Positions 34,405-44,767 of a stretch of DNA of 64,000 nucleotides are shown here, in pieces; positions within the stretch are counted from its first letter, which is position 1; every line of letters begins with the position of its first letter. This DNA is from Nereocystis luetkeana (taxonomy: Eukaryota > Sar > Phaeophyceae > Laminariales > Laminariaceae). The stretch is from NCBI GenBank assembly GCA_031213475.1, contig JARUPZ010000013.1, positions 4,878,739-4,942,738 on the forward strand. The letters run 5' to 3'. The notes below the pieces were generated by a model. The model was not told the origin of the DNA. It saw only the letters and a list, made by a program, of their open reading frames with translations, and did not search any database. The translations under genes and the position numbers were made by a program.

Positions 34405-34936
34405 GCTTTTCCGGCGGGACAGGGGGGCTCCAGCATCCTGGAGGCGATGAGGGGGGCGGAGGACATCACCCCGCTCTTCGAGAGCTACCACGCCCTGGCG
34501 CACACGGCCGCCATCCGCCAGACGCTGGAAAAGTTCGAGTGGACGGGCAAGGCGAGTGAGACCAGACTGGACTTGTCCCGAGGGGCCGTCGTGTATTCGT
34601 TTTGGTGCATGCAGAGTGTGTCCGAGTATGCTCTTACGGTCCCGGTGGGGAGGGGGGGGGGGGGTGGGATTGCAGGTTACCACACCCCACCCCACCCCAC
34701 ACCACACCACACCACTCCACCCCACCCTACCCCACCCCTCGCACGTCATTTTGCTTCAGGGGGGTGGGGGGCGTACTCATTTGTTGTTTTCCTTGGTCAA
34801 CTAATTTTACCATTGACCACGCATCCCTTCCGAGACGAGCTCCAGGGGGTATGATATATTTTACCCATGACCCCCCCCCCCCCCCCCCCTCCCCCTCTTT
34901 AGAAAACCCCTTTGCCGACCAGGTCGGCACCAGGGA

Positions 34937-34967
<31 letters not shown>

Positions 34968-37900
34968 GTAGTACCCATGTATTGTTTTCCTTAGTCAAAT
35001 AATTCGACCAGTGTTGACCGCGCTCGTCGACGTAACGTATATGTACGGCGTTTATACCCGTCGGGGCTGTCGTCGGTGGGATTGATCGATGATCCCTTTC
35101 GAGACGGGGCACCGTTCCTACTCGCAATAGAGACACCGCCAACGTTCGGGCGTCTCGTTACGTTTTTGTGTTGTAGTTAATTGTTGTTGTTTTCTTCGTC
35201 TTTGCTTCTAGTTGTTCATAGTATTAGTAGTATTAACCTTGCGTTTTTTTTTTGCCCGTTTTTTCGTTTGGTTTTCCTTCCCCGTTTTTTTTCGCTCCTG
35301 ACTTTTGTACCAAACGTTTTTGTGCGGCAGCTGGTGGACGACGTGGCGGAGCGAGAGACGGCGCTCGTCGGGGGGGGCGAGGGCAAGGAGCCAGTGAGGT
35401 ACCGCTGGGACGAGGGGGGCTTCTACGCGGTGCTGACGGGCAGAGTGAAGAGGCACTTCTTGGAGAAGCACGGACAGGGGGGATTGGACCCCAGAAAAAC
35501 CTCGGTCAACCGCTTCGTCAAGGTATTTTTTTTTCGTCACATCATACTGATAGGGGTTGTGTGTAGGTGGGGTTTGGTATAGATATGATATGCCTGCCAC
35601 ATTTGTCCGTTGTATTGTTGTGGAGGAGGGGCCAGGGGGCAGGGGGTGGGCGTGGTGAGGCGTTTCTCGGGGAAGCACGGACATGGGGGACTGGGCCCCA
35701 GAAAAACCTCGATCAACCGCTTCGTCGAGGCAGTTCATCATATCATGCTACAGTAGTAGGGGTTGTATGAGGGTGGGGTTTGGTATAGATATTATACGCC
35801 TGCTATATAGATATGTTGTATTGAAGGACATTATGGAGGAGGTGCCAGGGGGAAGGGGGTGGGCGTGGCGAGGCACTCGTTGGAGAAGCACGGGCAGGGG
35901 GGAAGTGGACCCCCGAAAAAACCTCCGTCAATCGCTTCGTCGAGGCACGGGTGGGGATTATAGGAGGGTTGGGAATAGATAAACCTACACCGGTACGGTA
36001 CGTATCTATTTATACGTAGAGAGTGGCGTGATGAAGGAGGGGGCCAGGGATGGGGGGGGATCGAGAGACACGTTTTGGAGAAGCATGGGCAATGGGAGCG
36101 AACCCCGGAAACAAACCTCCGTCAAGTGGTTTGTCCATGTACGAGTGGGGGGCTTGGTATGTAGATAGGATACATATACCAGTGTGCATTTCTATATAGG
36201 AAACGCGGCGTTATGAAGGAGGGGTCAAGGGAGGTAGATGGAGATGAGGCGGTTCCTTGGAGAAGCGCGGGTAGGGAGGAGTGGACACCATAAATGTCTC
36301 GGGCATCCGGTTTTGTCAAGGTTTCGGGGGGTTCCGATACACGTGCAGGCGGTGGCCGGGATGGGGGCGAGGGAAGGGGTGCGGGTCAACCGGTTTTGTT
36401 TTCATGGTGGGGTCTGAAATTTTCACAGGGGGCTGTTTTTGGAGGAGGTGTCGGCAGGGGCGGGGAGGGGGTAATTTAGCTGTTGGGGCGAAAATAACAC
36501 CGGGCGACAGACTACTGTAGGAAATCGCGATCAATAGGTGTGGCCAGGGTAGGGTGGTAGAACACACGCCCAGTAAATGTTAGTCGGGTGATGCTTGATG
36601 GGGTAGGCCGATCAATTTACCGCGTGAGAGAATGTAACCATGTACGGGGGCGGGGGGGGGGGGGGGCGTGATAGGGGTCCTACTTCGTGTACGAGTAGAC
36701 CGCCGTGCGCCAGAAAGGTTTATCGGGTATAAGCCCTGGGCGTTTCGCTGGTGCCAGGTAGGTCTACGGTAGCAATTGTTGTGTCGTGTTTTGTTTTGGC
36801 GCAGGGCGGCCAGGGCGAAGCAACCAAGCCGGTGATCAACTCCGTGCCGCCCCCGCTCCTGCCCCTCCCCACCCAAAAGGCATGCGTGCTCAATGGTCAA
36901 ATGACAACGGTGAACAACAAATGAGTACGCCCCCCCCACCCCTCACGCCCCGCCGCCCGCCCCCGCCTCGCTCTCCCCTCGAGGCATCGCGGCACCGTTA
37001 AACAAAACGCATGCCTCCCTCCCCCCCTCCCTCCCTCTCCCCCACCCTCCCTCCATTCATCCTCCGTCCGTCCCTACCCCCCCCCCCCCTCCCCGCGCCA
37101 GGCTCCAATGACGTGGTACCTCAAGGAGTTGGTAATAGTTGCGGCGTACGTGCCTCTTTTCTTTTACATGCTAGGCTACGACGTTGTTTTTCGTGGAGGC
37201 GTTTCGCTTCCGGCGTGGGCGAGGGCCGCAGCGGCCTTCCTGGCCGGCGCGGTGCTCCAGTCCTTCTCCTTCTGCACCCTGCACGACGCCTCGCACTACG
37301 GCCTCCTCTTCAAGGTATATACATACATATACATACATGGTACAGCATATAACACACCTATTACTAAGAAACGGGAAGGCTGGTCCGGGCTGAATTTCTT
37401 TTTTTGAAAATGGGACAATGGGAGCGTTCTACACTAAGCGACTATTAATAGTAGGTGTAACGACTGTCGATTTTCTTGTGTTCCTGTTGATCCCAGCATG
37501 CCTTTCTTAGTTGCTCGTTTCCTCGTTCGGTGTCCTGCACCGTGCCGTACAAGCGTCTCGAGAATGTTATACGACGTATTCGAATGTGAAATGGGGGTAG
37601 GGGGGGGGAGAGGGGAGAGGCGGGGAGTGGGGTGTGTGTGCTCGATATCATGCATGGGCGTAGTCGTATGACCATAGACCATTGCATCCCTACAATGCCG
37701 GGACGGAGAACGTCGGGTTTTCACCGATCAGGAAGACATTGCTTGCACCAAGCGCGAAGCGCCGCAAGGTGTTCGGCGAGTCGTATGACTGGGGAGCTGC
37801 ACCGTACTAAGAACGGCTTTTGTAAGGCGAACTTCCACGTGGACGACAGCTTCCATGAGTTAATTCATTTTCCGGTGTGGACGCTTCCAGAGACAGCAAT

Positions 37901-40900
37901 GGGGATACCATGTAACTGACTTGTGGGTTCCTTGCCATAAACGCTACGTCAAACGATAATTCCTCTTGTGCGGAGTAAAGGCTCTCCACCCCGCACGAAT
38001 TATCCAACTCGATGGCCAGCTGTGAGTGGCATGTTTGACGGTGTCGTTGCCAACCGACGTCAAGCCAACCTAGATATTACATATAGGGGGAGGGGGAGGG
38101 AAGAGGGGGGGTGGAGAAAAAACATGCCCAAACCCTGATATCCGCAACAACGTCTGCTTGGTTTTGGATGCTTGATATTCGAGTGATGTGGCAGTTGGCA
38201 TGAGGTGGTGCGAGGTGTGGTGTGTAGCGCCCTGCCTTGCGTCTTGCCTCGTCTGGTCATGCCCCTTGCCTTGTGCGTTGCCTTGTTCTGCCTTGAATTC
38301 ACCCTCCCTCTATGGTCATACGACTACGCGCATGCACGATAATTACTACCCCCCCTCTCCCCTCACCCGTACCTCATGTTTGTATATAGTGCGTCAATTG
38401 TCATCTCCACGGGCTATGGATTCCGCGCCCGAGATGATACTATATTGCTCTGTTTCACCCCCCCCCCACCCTCAACTCTCACCCCTACCTCCATGCCGCC
38501 CTCATATTTGTAGTGCATACAATATCATCTTCACCCCCTGTCAATTCCGCGCCCAGAATGCTGCTTTTCTTTCCCCCCCAACTTTCCCTTCCACCCCCCC
38601 CCCCCCTCCCAACCCCGCGCCCAATTGTTGGAGGTGTCTCTATTAGGAGTAGGAACGGTGCTCCGTCTCGAAAGGGATGCGTGGTCAATGGTCAAATGAC
38701 TAAGGCAAGCAACAAATGAGTACGCCTCCCCCCCCCTCCCCCAACCCCCACCCCCCCCACCCGGCACCGGCTACCCTCACCCTCACCCCAACCCACGCGC
38801 CCATCCCACCCCGTCATCCCCATCCTACCCGCCACCGTCACCGCCATCCCAGCCCCCAACTTCAACACCAACCCCCAGGCCCATTCCGACCCCTTTTCCC
38901 CCAACTCGCGGTCCCACCCCCACCGTCACCCTCAACCGCCAACCTCCACCCTCAACTCGCCTCCCCCGGACCCGATGGGCTCCTTTCCGGCATTGTAGGG
39001 GTGCGAGGGTCTATGGTCATACGGCTACGGCCATGCAAGAACATCGAGTACACCCCCCCCCGTACACACGCCGGAAAATTAACCGACTCATTGACGCTTT
39101 CATCCACATGCGAGTCCGCCTCACAAAAGCTGTCCGTGGTAGGATACGGCTCGCTCTTCATGCGACTCGCCGAACATCTCACGGCGCGTCGCGCTTGGTG
39201 CGAGCAATGTGTGCCTGGCCCGTGAAAACCCGACGTGCTCCGTCCCGGCGTTGTAGGTATGGGAGGGTCTATATGGTCATACGACTACGGCTATGCACGA
39301 TATTGAGTACACCCCCCCCACACACCCCCAGTAAAAAGAAATACACATGGCGCGGTTCGACGCGGTCATCCGCATGCAAGAACGTCCGCTTCACAAGCAG
39401 TCCTTAGTAAAGAGGATGCGACTCACTTTTCATGCCGCTCGTCGAAGAAACACCTCACGGCGGCGGTACTTCCCGTTTTCGGTGCCAACAAACAGGCAAT
39501 GTCTGTCCGGCCCGTGAAGAAAAAAAACACGTGCTCTCGTCCCGGGATGGAAGGGTCTATGGTCATGCGACTACACCCACGCATGGTATTGGATACGCCC
39601 TCATCCTGTCCTCCACCGGCACCCCAGCCCCTTCCTCAACTGAAGCCCCCCCCCCATCCCAAGCGCTTGGTGCAAGAAATGTCCGCCTGGGCGGTGAAAA
39701 CCAGGCGTGCTCTGTCCCGGTATTGTAGGGATGCGAGGGTCTATGGTCATACGACTACGGCCATGCATGATATCGAATACATCCCTCCTATCGAGTACAC
39801 CCCATCCCACCCCCCTGTGAGGCTGGTGCCTTATTTTTTTCGAATTTTTCACAACATCAGGAGCTCGCGGTGTTTTACCCCGAAACAAGAACACTCCGAA
39901 GAAGTTTCGTTAGCCCACCTACCCGCCCCAAGATTTGTCACACGCGCTTGCGCAATCCTAAACAAAAATACCACTCTGATCGGGAATGTAAACTCTGTTT
40001 GGTATTCATGTCGAAGTCCAAATGGTGCTTATAATGCGGGTCAGGGTGGTATACCATTCATAGTTACAAATATGATTGCTTTGCTCACTTGATATGCTCA
40101 GCCCGGGCAGAAAGTATGGAGCAAAAAATTGCACCCGCTCCCCCCCCCCCGCCCACGTCACCCTTGGCCCTCAAAACTCCCCCCATCCCGCGCCTACATC
40201 TACCCTCACCCCGCATCCTCGCACCCACTCCCCACCCGCACCCCTCCCCTCACCTCCCCCCCCCCCCCCCCCCCCCCGCCGCCCTACTGCCGCGCCCACG
40301 TGATCCTCTGTTTCCGTACAACAGAAACCTCGCGCTCAGGAAGCAATTTCTCGCGTGTGCAACGCGTGGACCCTCTGGCATCACGGGCTCTGGGTGATGC
40401 ATCACGTCTACGGCCACCACTCCTTCACCGGTACGATAGTGTCTAGTGCCGGCCTCTCTGTAGTGCCGGCATGCGCCAGTCAACAGCGCGGGGGCACTGT
40501 ATCAGACAGAAATGTTTCAGCCGACGTTGGAGGTGTACTGTTGTGGTCTATGTGCCACTCTTGTCACACGTGAATATAAGGAGGCGTTTGTGTCTTCCTA
40601 TATACCGCGCCCTCCCCCCCCACCCCCTCTTCACTGAAATGCATTTCCATTTTCATGCAGGAGACCTTCCTACCCCCCCTAAATCATCCCCCCTCAATTC
40701 AGCCTCCTTACCCCCCCACACACACCCCTTTACTGGAACGCCTTTCCTTTTCTGCAGGAGACCCGGAGCGAGATCCGGACCTGGTCCACGCACGGCCTTA
40801 CTTTCGAAAGAGTCTGCTCGCACCCAAGGAGCAGTACGACCCCTTCTTGGTCCGGTGAGGATCAAAATATAAGCAACACTTGGACTCTTGTCATCCACAT

Positions 40901-43900
40901 CAAGCGTTTATTATAATTCCGGCCATGTTTGTAGTGTATAAACAAGGTTCCCCCTCCGGGACGTGCCCAGGGGAGTGGCGCTAGAATGTTTTTTCGAAAC
41001 CATACAGCATGCGATATTGCATCATACGCGCATGATATGGTACTTACGACGTCATGACATATCTGCATATTACTGCTGTACATGTGTGCAGACATACACG
41101 TACATGTTTATTACGGGGGACCATAGTAAAAAGGGCCCACGGTAACACAAGAAGCTATATATATATTCCTGTTTTTACTATCAAATAAGGCCTCTCGTAC
41201 TGAAACCAGGGAATTATTCTTGAACCACTGCCTCCAAAAAAAGAAAGAAAAAACAGCGCCCGCCACGTGCTCCAGAGTGCACGGACCGCGCGCGTGGGCC
41301 TCGACCGATGTGTCCGGCCGGGTTCCCGTGTCGACTACTTATGACAGAGTTTCGCAAAAAAAAAAAGTACCTCGATCGAAGATATTTATTCGAAAAAGTA
41401 CGATTTTTTCACAAAAACACCTATACAGTATACATACATGCACGATGTTCCCCCTCCGGATTGTAGTGGACTTGAAAATCCCGGGGTGTGTCGCAAGCTC
41501 TCAAAAGGGAGAAAGAGCACAGCAGGCGTTCGTTCCTCCCTCCCGCTGTTGATACTACTACCTTACGTAGCCACCGGGGGAGACCAAAATAACACGAGAA
41601 AAAAAAAACGCTTGAAAGCTAAAAAAAGACAAAAACAACAAGTAAGCCACCGCGCGAGTACCACGGGCCAGCCCAGACGATTTTTACAGGTGGAAATTTT
41701 GGAACTGCTGTGGTCAACGGCTGTGGGCGCTGTTGGCAGTAGGCAATATATGTATTCGAGAAAAATTTAGGTCGGGGATCTTGCTAGTCTGTTTCTTATC
41801 ACACTCTGTCCCAGAAAATAGTGAACGTTTATATATTAATATTCAGTGCGAACTGTCCTTGCATTTGGGGGCAGAGTCGTCCAAAATAGCAGTCTCGACC
41901 AAAACGAAAAAAATGGGATCGTCATCCTACTCGGAAAAAAGAGAGAAAAAAAAGGCTCTGGGAAAAAGTAACCAAACTGGCGCTTTTTCACCCAGATGTT
42001 TTTCGGGTGGAGTTGCTCTGCGGGCTGCGTTGTATATCACTCTGTGGCCCTCTTGGGATTCACCCCTTTCACCAATCAGCTTCACGTTTGTTGGTTTCAA
42101 TTATTTTGATACACACCCAACAAAAGTGGATGATCTCAAAATACCCTACGGTAGTGCATGCTTCGAAGTATATACATATATATATATTATATATACCATG
42201 GTATATAATATGTTTTTTTGAACGGGAGTACGGCCATGCATGAGATCGAGTACATCTCTCCTATCGAGTACCCCCCCCCCCGCGCGCTTTATCCGTCCGT
42301 TTTCTTGTTGTGAGTCTGCCTTTGCTGTTCATTTCTTTGTTTCTTTACGTATTGATTCGATGTTTTACTTATTTTTGTTACTTTCTTCTGTTTAAATATA
42401 TTTCATCTCGCTTCTCAAGCTATTTTCGTTTATTTTTTGTTTCGTTTTATTTATCCACTTCTCTCGTTTTCTATTATATTTTTCTTTTTAATTTTGTCAC
42501 ACTGTTCTCTCATTCACGTGGTTATGCAAACGAACCCCCCCCCCTCCTCCCCAAAAAGATGGCAGCGCTTCCTGGCGCCGCTGTTCCTCATGGTGCTACC
42601 CGGTGCGAGCCTGGGTCAGAGCCAGGGCTACCTGCGAGCGCTGAGAGACGGACACCTGTGGCACGTTTCCATAACGTGAGAATCGCCGCCTTCGCATCGT
42701 CCTACGAGCTGCTTCCAGTCAGAAATTTAGCGTTCCACCTTCGGGCCTTTGAGCAACGACACTGAGCATACCCGTGTGGCCTCCTCAACGAGGGGAACTC
42801 GTCGGTGAAGCTTGTGTTTTTTTGGCGTCCGAGACGTAGTCCGCTCGCGAGATATGGTAGTAGTTCGTATTGCTTGGCAAGGCGTTGCGTTGGTGCATTG
42901 GGAGTTCGAACTGTCTGTAGTTGAATCAGTATACGTTGGCATATTGGCCATAACTTGATCGATACTTCGAGTCGTTCGACGTTCAACACGTTGATATGAT
43001 CGCGTCAACATCAACATCAACAGGAGGAAGCAGGAGGAAGACATCAGTGATACTTGGCTTTGTTGTGCAAAAGCGGTGAAGGGCCGCTGAGAAAAGCGCC
43101 TGCCAAAGTGCCACTTGTGGAACAATGTACGGGTATTGACCCATTGGGAAACATACTCTCCGACGCCCCCCTCCCCTCCTCCTCCTCACCGCACCAAATA
43201 TATTATCATGTCTTTTTTGGTTGCTGCTCTATTTTTCACGATGAATGCTTGTTACAGGGAGGCGTCGGAGAGAACCCTGTGGTACGAGTACCTCACGTAC
43301 ATCTTGGCGGTGGGGTCTCACGTGCTGGGGGGCAACGTCTGGGTGTCTTTCTGGTGAGGGATGGGGGAGGGAGGGAGGGGTGAGAGAGGGAGCCGGGGGG
43401 GGGGGGGGGGGGGGGGGGGGGCGGAGGGGACCGAGGGACGGCAGGGAGGGAGGGGCGGACGAAGGGAGGGGCGAGAGAGGGAGCCGGGGGAGGGAGGTGG
43501 GAGAGGAAGGGAGGGAGGGAGGGAGGGAGGGAGGGAGGGGGGACGGGGGCGGTGTACTCATTGTCATGCATGGCCGTAGTCGTATGAGTATAGCCCCGGG
43601 AGGGAGGTGGGGGGCGGCGTGGCGGTGGTAGGCTGGCCATGGTACGTGGGTTACACTGAGGGAATCTCGTTACGTCTTAATACTAACGGTACGGTTACGA
43701 TTACTATGGCATGATGTGAAACGGTCGTGGTCACGCCCAGACCGCGATGCCGAATAATAAGCGATCCCATTCCCCCCCCTTCCACGTTCCTGCTTTCCTG
43801 CGCCTTCCCCTCGCTGAATNNNNNNNNNNNNNNNNNNNNNNNNNNNNNNNNNNNNNNNNNNNNNNNNNNNNNNNNNNNNNNNNNNNNNNNNNNNNNNNNN

Positions 43901-44767
43901 NNNNNNNNNNNNNNNNNNNAAAAGCAGTTCTTAGTAGGATGCAGCTCACTCTTCATGCGACTCGCCTGACACCTCACGGCGCTTCGCGCTTGGCGCCAGC
44001 AATATCTGCCTGGTCTGTGAAATCCCGACGTGCTCCGTCTCGGCATTGTAGGGATGCGAGGGTCTATGGTCATACGACTACGGCCATGCATGAGATCGAA
44101 CACATATCTCCTACCGAGTACACCCCCCCCCCCCCCCCCCCCCCCCCCGTCATCTCTCTGTTTTATTTTGTTTTTTCCACCTTGCTTCCGTCCGATCTCT
44201 ACGTGGTTCTTTTCGTTTGTGTGAAGGTTGTATGGTGCCGAGCCCGTCAATTTATCCACCCATCATGCCCCCGACTCACCCCACCCTCTCACCCACTGAC
44301 CCACCCGTCGACAGATTTATCTATCTGTCCATCGATCCACCCACTCACGCATCAACCTACCCATCGAACGGCCTGCCTATCCACCCACCTACTCACCCAT
44401 CAGTGCATGCATCCATCAACCAATCCATCAACCAATCCATCCATCCATCCGTCCATCAATCAATCCATCCATCCACCATCATCCACCCACGCACAAGTCT
44501 GCGCATTCACTCACCCCACCCACCCACCCACGCACCCATCTATATATCCACTTACGCCCCCACCGGCCCACCTTACCTACGCACCGCCCCTCAGGTGCGC
44601 CATAGCGGCAACTTCAGCAACGGCAACTCACTGGTAACGCACGCGATGGGCGGCATAAATTTCCAGATAGAGCACCACCTCTTCCCCTCCGTGTCCCACA
44701 TGCTCTACGGCGAGATAGCCCCGATTGTGAGGACGCCTGCCGGGAGTTCCACGTGCCCTACAAGTGA
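33346..44767 (+). CDS. Cytochrome b5-fusion front-end fatty acid desaturase (multi-exon locus)
   Basis: Nine exons join in consistent phase, apart from one lost exon, to give about 445 residues. A haem-binding cytochrome b5 domain (HPGG split over exons 1 and 2, second haem His in FESYH) is followed by a membrane desaturase domain with HDASH, HVYGHH and QIEHH. An N-terminal b5 domain and Gln as first residue of the third box define front-end (delta-4/5/6/8 type) desaturases, which act on acyl chains in ER or plastid membranes to make polyunsaturated fatty acids; regiospecificity cannot be read from sequence. Family length is about 450-500, so about 30-40 residues are missing between exons 8 and 9, where the assembly has 100 N. 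One base appears to be lost near the C-terminus. The introns (0.3-3 kb) are filled with family A/B repeats and homopolymers. Start chosen at the first in-frame ATG (33346); ATG 33361 is also possible. Confidence 0.88.
34360..34402. repeat. (TGC)n microsatellite at a 3' splice site
   Basis: About ten TGC/TGCTGC units sit 20-60 bp upstream of the exon 2 acceptor and may serve as its pyrimidine-containing tract. Confidence 0.85.
34423..34551 (+). CDS. Desaturase exon 2 (rest of cyt b5)
   Basis: 43 codons beginning GGSSILEAMRGAEDITPLFE and then SYHALAH, completing HPGG and supplying the second haem-ligand His. Acceptor GGGACAG| follows a CTGCTGCTG run. Phase continuity demands an end at AAG|GCGAGT, a GC donor; the nearby GTGAGA at 34555 would break the frame of exon 3. 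Confidence 0.85.
34650..35140. repeat. Intron 2 homopolymers and family B copies
   Basis: Contains CACCCCACACC repeats (34680-34740), a C run of about 18 (34870-34888), a G run of about 29 (34938-34966), and two family B copies on the minus strand (34770-34855 and 34965-35140) each starting at a G tract. Confidence 0.75.
35331..35522 (+). CDS. Desaturase exon 3
   Basis: 64 codons from LVDDVAERETALV to KTSVNRFVK, the linker between b5 and desaturase domains. It includes FYAVLTGRVKRHFLEKH, which matches the FY..L..RV..YF motif that follows b5 in this family. Acceptor GCGGCAG|, donor AAG|GTATTT, phase 0 at both ends. Confidence 0.88.
35622..36380 (+). pseudogene. Four degenerate tandem copies of exon 3 3' end and its intron start
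   Basis: The segment TTGGAGAAGCACGG to CAACCGCTTCGTCAAG plus about 100 bp of following intron (GGTGGGGTTTGGTATAGATA) is repeated at about 35664, 35879, 36075 and 36253, with period 180-210 bp and increasing divergence. The copies carry frameshifts or lack a donor GT, so I treat them as non-functional exon duplications. Confidence 0.8.
36381..37101. other. Desaturase intron 3, 3' part
   Basis: G run of about 15 (36650-36666), a family B fragment (36870-36945) and C-rich CCCTCCCTCC before the exon 4 acceptor. An exon-like frame after GCGCAG at 36805 runs into the family B repeat and is not needed for phase. Confidence 0.5.
37102..37314 (+). CDS. Desaturase exon 4 (first membrane segments, His box 1)
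   Basis: 71 codons beginning APMTWYLKELVIV. Hydrophobic stretches at residues 10-25 and 42-60 fit the first membrane pair, followed by HDASHYGLLFK with His box 1 (HDASH). Acceptor GCGCCAG|, donor CAAG|GTATAT, phase 0. Confidence 0.92.
37590..37910 (-). mobile_element. Family A copy in desaturase intron 4
   Basis: Full-length, with G-rich tract then GTGTGTGCTCGATATCATGC at the left. Antisense to the gene. Confidence 0.8.
38312..38356 (+). mobile_element. Family A 3' fragment
   Basis: TATGGTCATACGACTACGCG followed by a C tract. Only the last 45 bp of the family remain. Confidence 0.65.
38620..38770 (+). mobile_element. Family B copy with C-rich tail
   Basis: Nearly identical to 29045-29160 over 95 bp, ending in CGCCTCCCCCCCC. 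CCCCACCC repeats continue to 38980. Confidence 0.8.
38985..39810 (+). mobile_element. Cluster of four family A copies
   Basis: Successive copies end in C tracts at about 39060, 39320, 39600 (tail with CCCACCGG-type sequence, not pure C) and 39805. The second (39080-39320) and third (39355-39600) are near full length, the first and fourth 5'-truncated. All lie in the sense orientation of the gene in intron 4. Confidence 0.7.
39811..40339. other. Desaturase intron 4, 3' part
   Basis: Ordinary sequence, then C tracts at 40140-40152 and 40255-40278. No exon seen. Confidence 0.4.
40340..40430 (+). CDS. Desaturase exon 5 (His box 2)
   Basis: 91 nt encoding EAISRVCNAWTLWHHG then LWVMHHVYGHHSFT; HVYGHH is His box 2 (HxxxHH). 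Acceptor GCTCAG|, donor CACCG|GTACGA, ending in phase 1 within a Gly codon. Confidence 0.92.
40758..40854 (+). CDS. Desaturase exon 6
   Basis: 97 nt completing the Gly codon, then DPERDPDLVHARPYFRKS and LLAPKEQYDPFLV. The GDPxxDPD..H segment after box 2 is characteristic of this group. Acceptor TCTGCAG|, donor CCG|GTGAGG, ends in phase 2. Confidence 0.92.
40855..42558. other. Desaturase intron 6
   Basis: About 1.7 kb with an M1 fragment (41109-41190), a family A 3' fragment with C tail (42225-42285), an AT run near 42170-42205 and a T-rich tract 42320-42510. No other exon recognised. Confidence 0.5.
41109..41190. mobile_element. M1 MITE, truncated copy
   Basis: Left half is intact (TATTACGGGGGACCATAG, then the interior); the right terminus is missing after TTTTTACTATCAAATAAGG. 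Confidence 0.75.
42559..42675 (+). CDS. Desaturase exon 7
   Basis: 117 nt encoding RWQRFLAPLFLMVLPGASLG and QSQGYLRALRDGHLWHVSI, a membrane segment plus loop between boxes 2 and 3. Acceptor CAAAAAG|ATGG follows a C tract; donor AAC|GTGAGA. Phase 2 at both borders fits exons 6 and 8. Confidence 0.9.
42676..43257. other. Desaturase intron 7
   Basis: No repeat family identified. CATCAACATCAACAGGAGGAAG words at 43005-43040. Confidence 0.4.
43258..43353 (+). CDS. Desaturase exon 8
   Basis: 96 nt encoding EASERTLWYEYLTYILAVGS and HVLGGNVWVSF, a membrane segment. Acceptor TTACAG|, donor TTCTG|GTGAGG; without splicing the frame would meet TGA at once. It ends in phase 2, which does not match the phase-0 start of exon 9, so at least one exon lies between. 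Confidence 0.9.
43354..43819. repeat. Intron 8, G-rich tracts and family A fragment
   Basis: G run of about 24 at 43397-43421, GGGAGGGAGG repeats at 43495-43540, then a minus-strand family A end (43548-43600). No exon found before the gap. Confidence 0.6.
43820..43919. other. Assembly gap (100 N)
   Basis: Exactly 100 N, the customary placeholder for a gap of unknown size. The missing desaturase exon, which should start with one base of a split codon and end in phase 0, probably lies here. Confidence 0.95.
43920..44145 (+). mobile_element. Family A copy with poly-C tail, 5' end in gap
   Basis: Starts in the gap, runs through CTCTTCATGCGACTCGCC and CTATGGTCATACGACTACGG to a run of about 24 C. 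Confidence 0.85.
44240..44585. repeat. CCATCCACC minisatellite
   Basis: Imperfect CCATCCAT, CACCCACC and CAACCAATC units for about 330 bp up to the exon 9 acceptor. The long Pro/His/Ser-rich frames here are repeat translation. Confidence 0.85.
44595..44767 (+). CDS. Desaturase exon 9 (His box 3, C-terminus; frameshifted)
   Basis: Encodes VRHSGNFSNGNSLVTHAMGG then INFQIEHHLFPSVSHMLYGE and IAPIV; QIEHH is His box 3. After IVR the expected ending (DACREFHVPYK and stop TGA at 44765) is one frame away: one G is lacking near 44729-44732. Read straight through, the frame continues with unrelated residues to 44894. Acceptor CCTCAG|, phase 0. Confidence 0.88.

Noticed and set aside
34555-34560. GTGAGA as donor of desaturase exon 2
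   Set aside because: It would leave phase 1 and put exon 3, whose conserved frame is clear, out of frame.
34114-34854. 246-residue plus-strand open frame
   Set aside because: It runs through an intron, a TGC repeat and only then coincides with desaturase exon 2. The upstream part has no homology, and splice signals place the acceptor at 34422.
35622-36320. Alternative mutually exclusive exons of the desaturase
   Set aside because: The four exon 3-like copies have frameshifts or lack proper donor sites, so I treat them as decayed duplications unless transcripts show otherwise.
36805-36930. Possible extra desaturase exon after GCGCAG
   Set aside because: Exon 3 to exon 4 already joins in phase 0, and this frame runs into a family B repeat also present at 29.0 and 38.6 kb.
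43747-44637. 296-residue open frame spanning the N gap
   Set aside because: It reads through 100 N, a family A repeat, a C tract and a CCATC minisatellite. Only its last codons overlap exon 9, in another frame.
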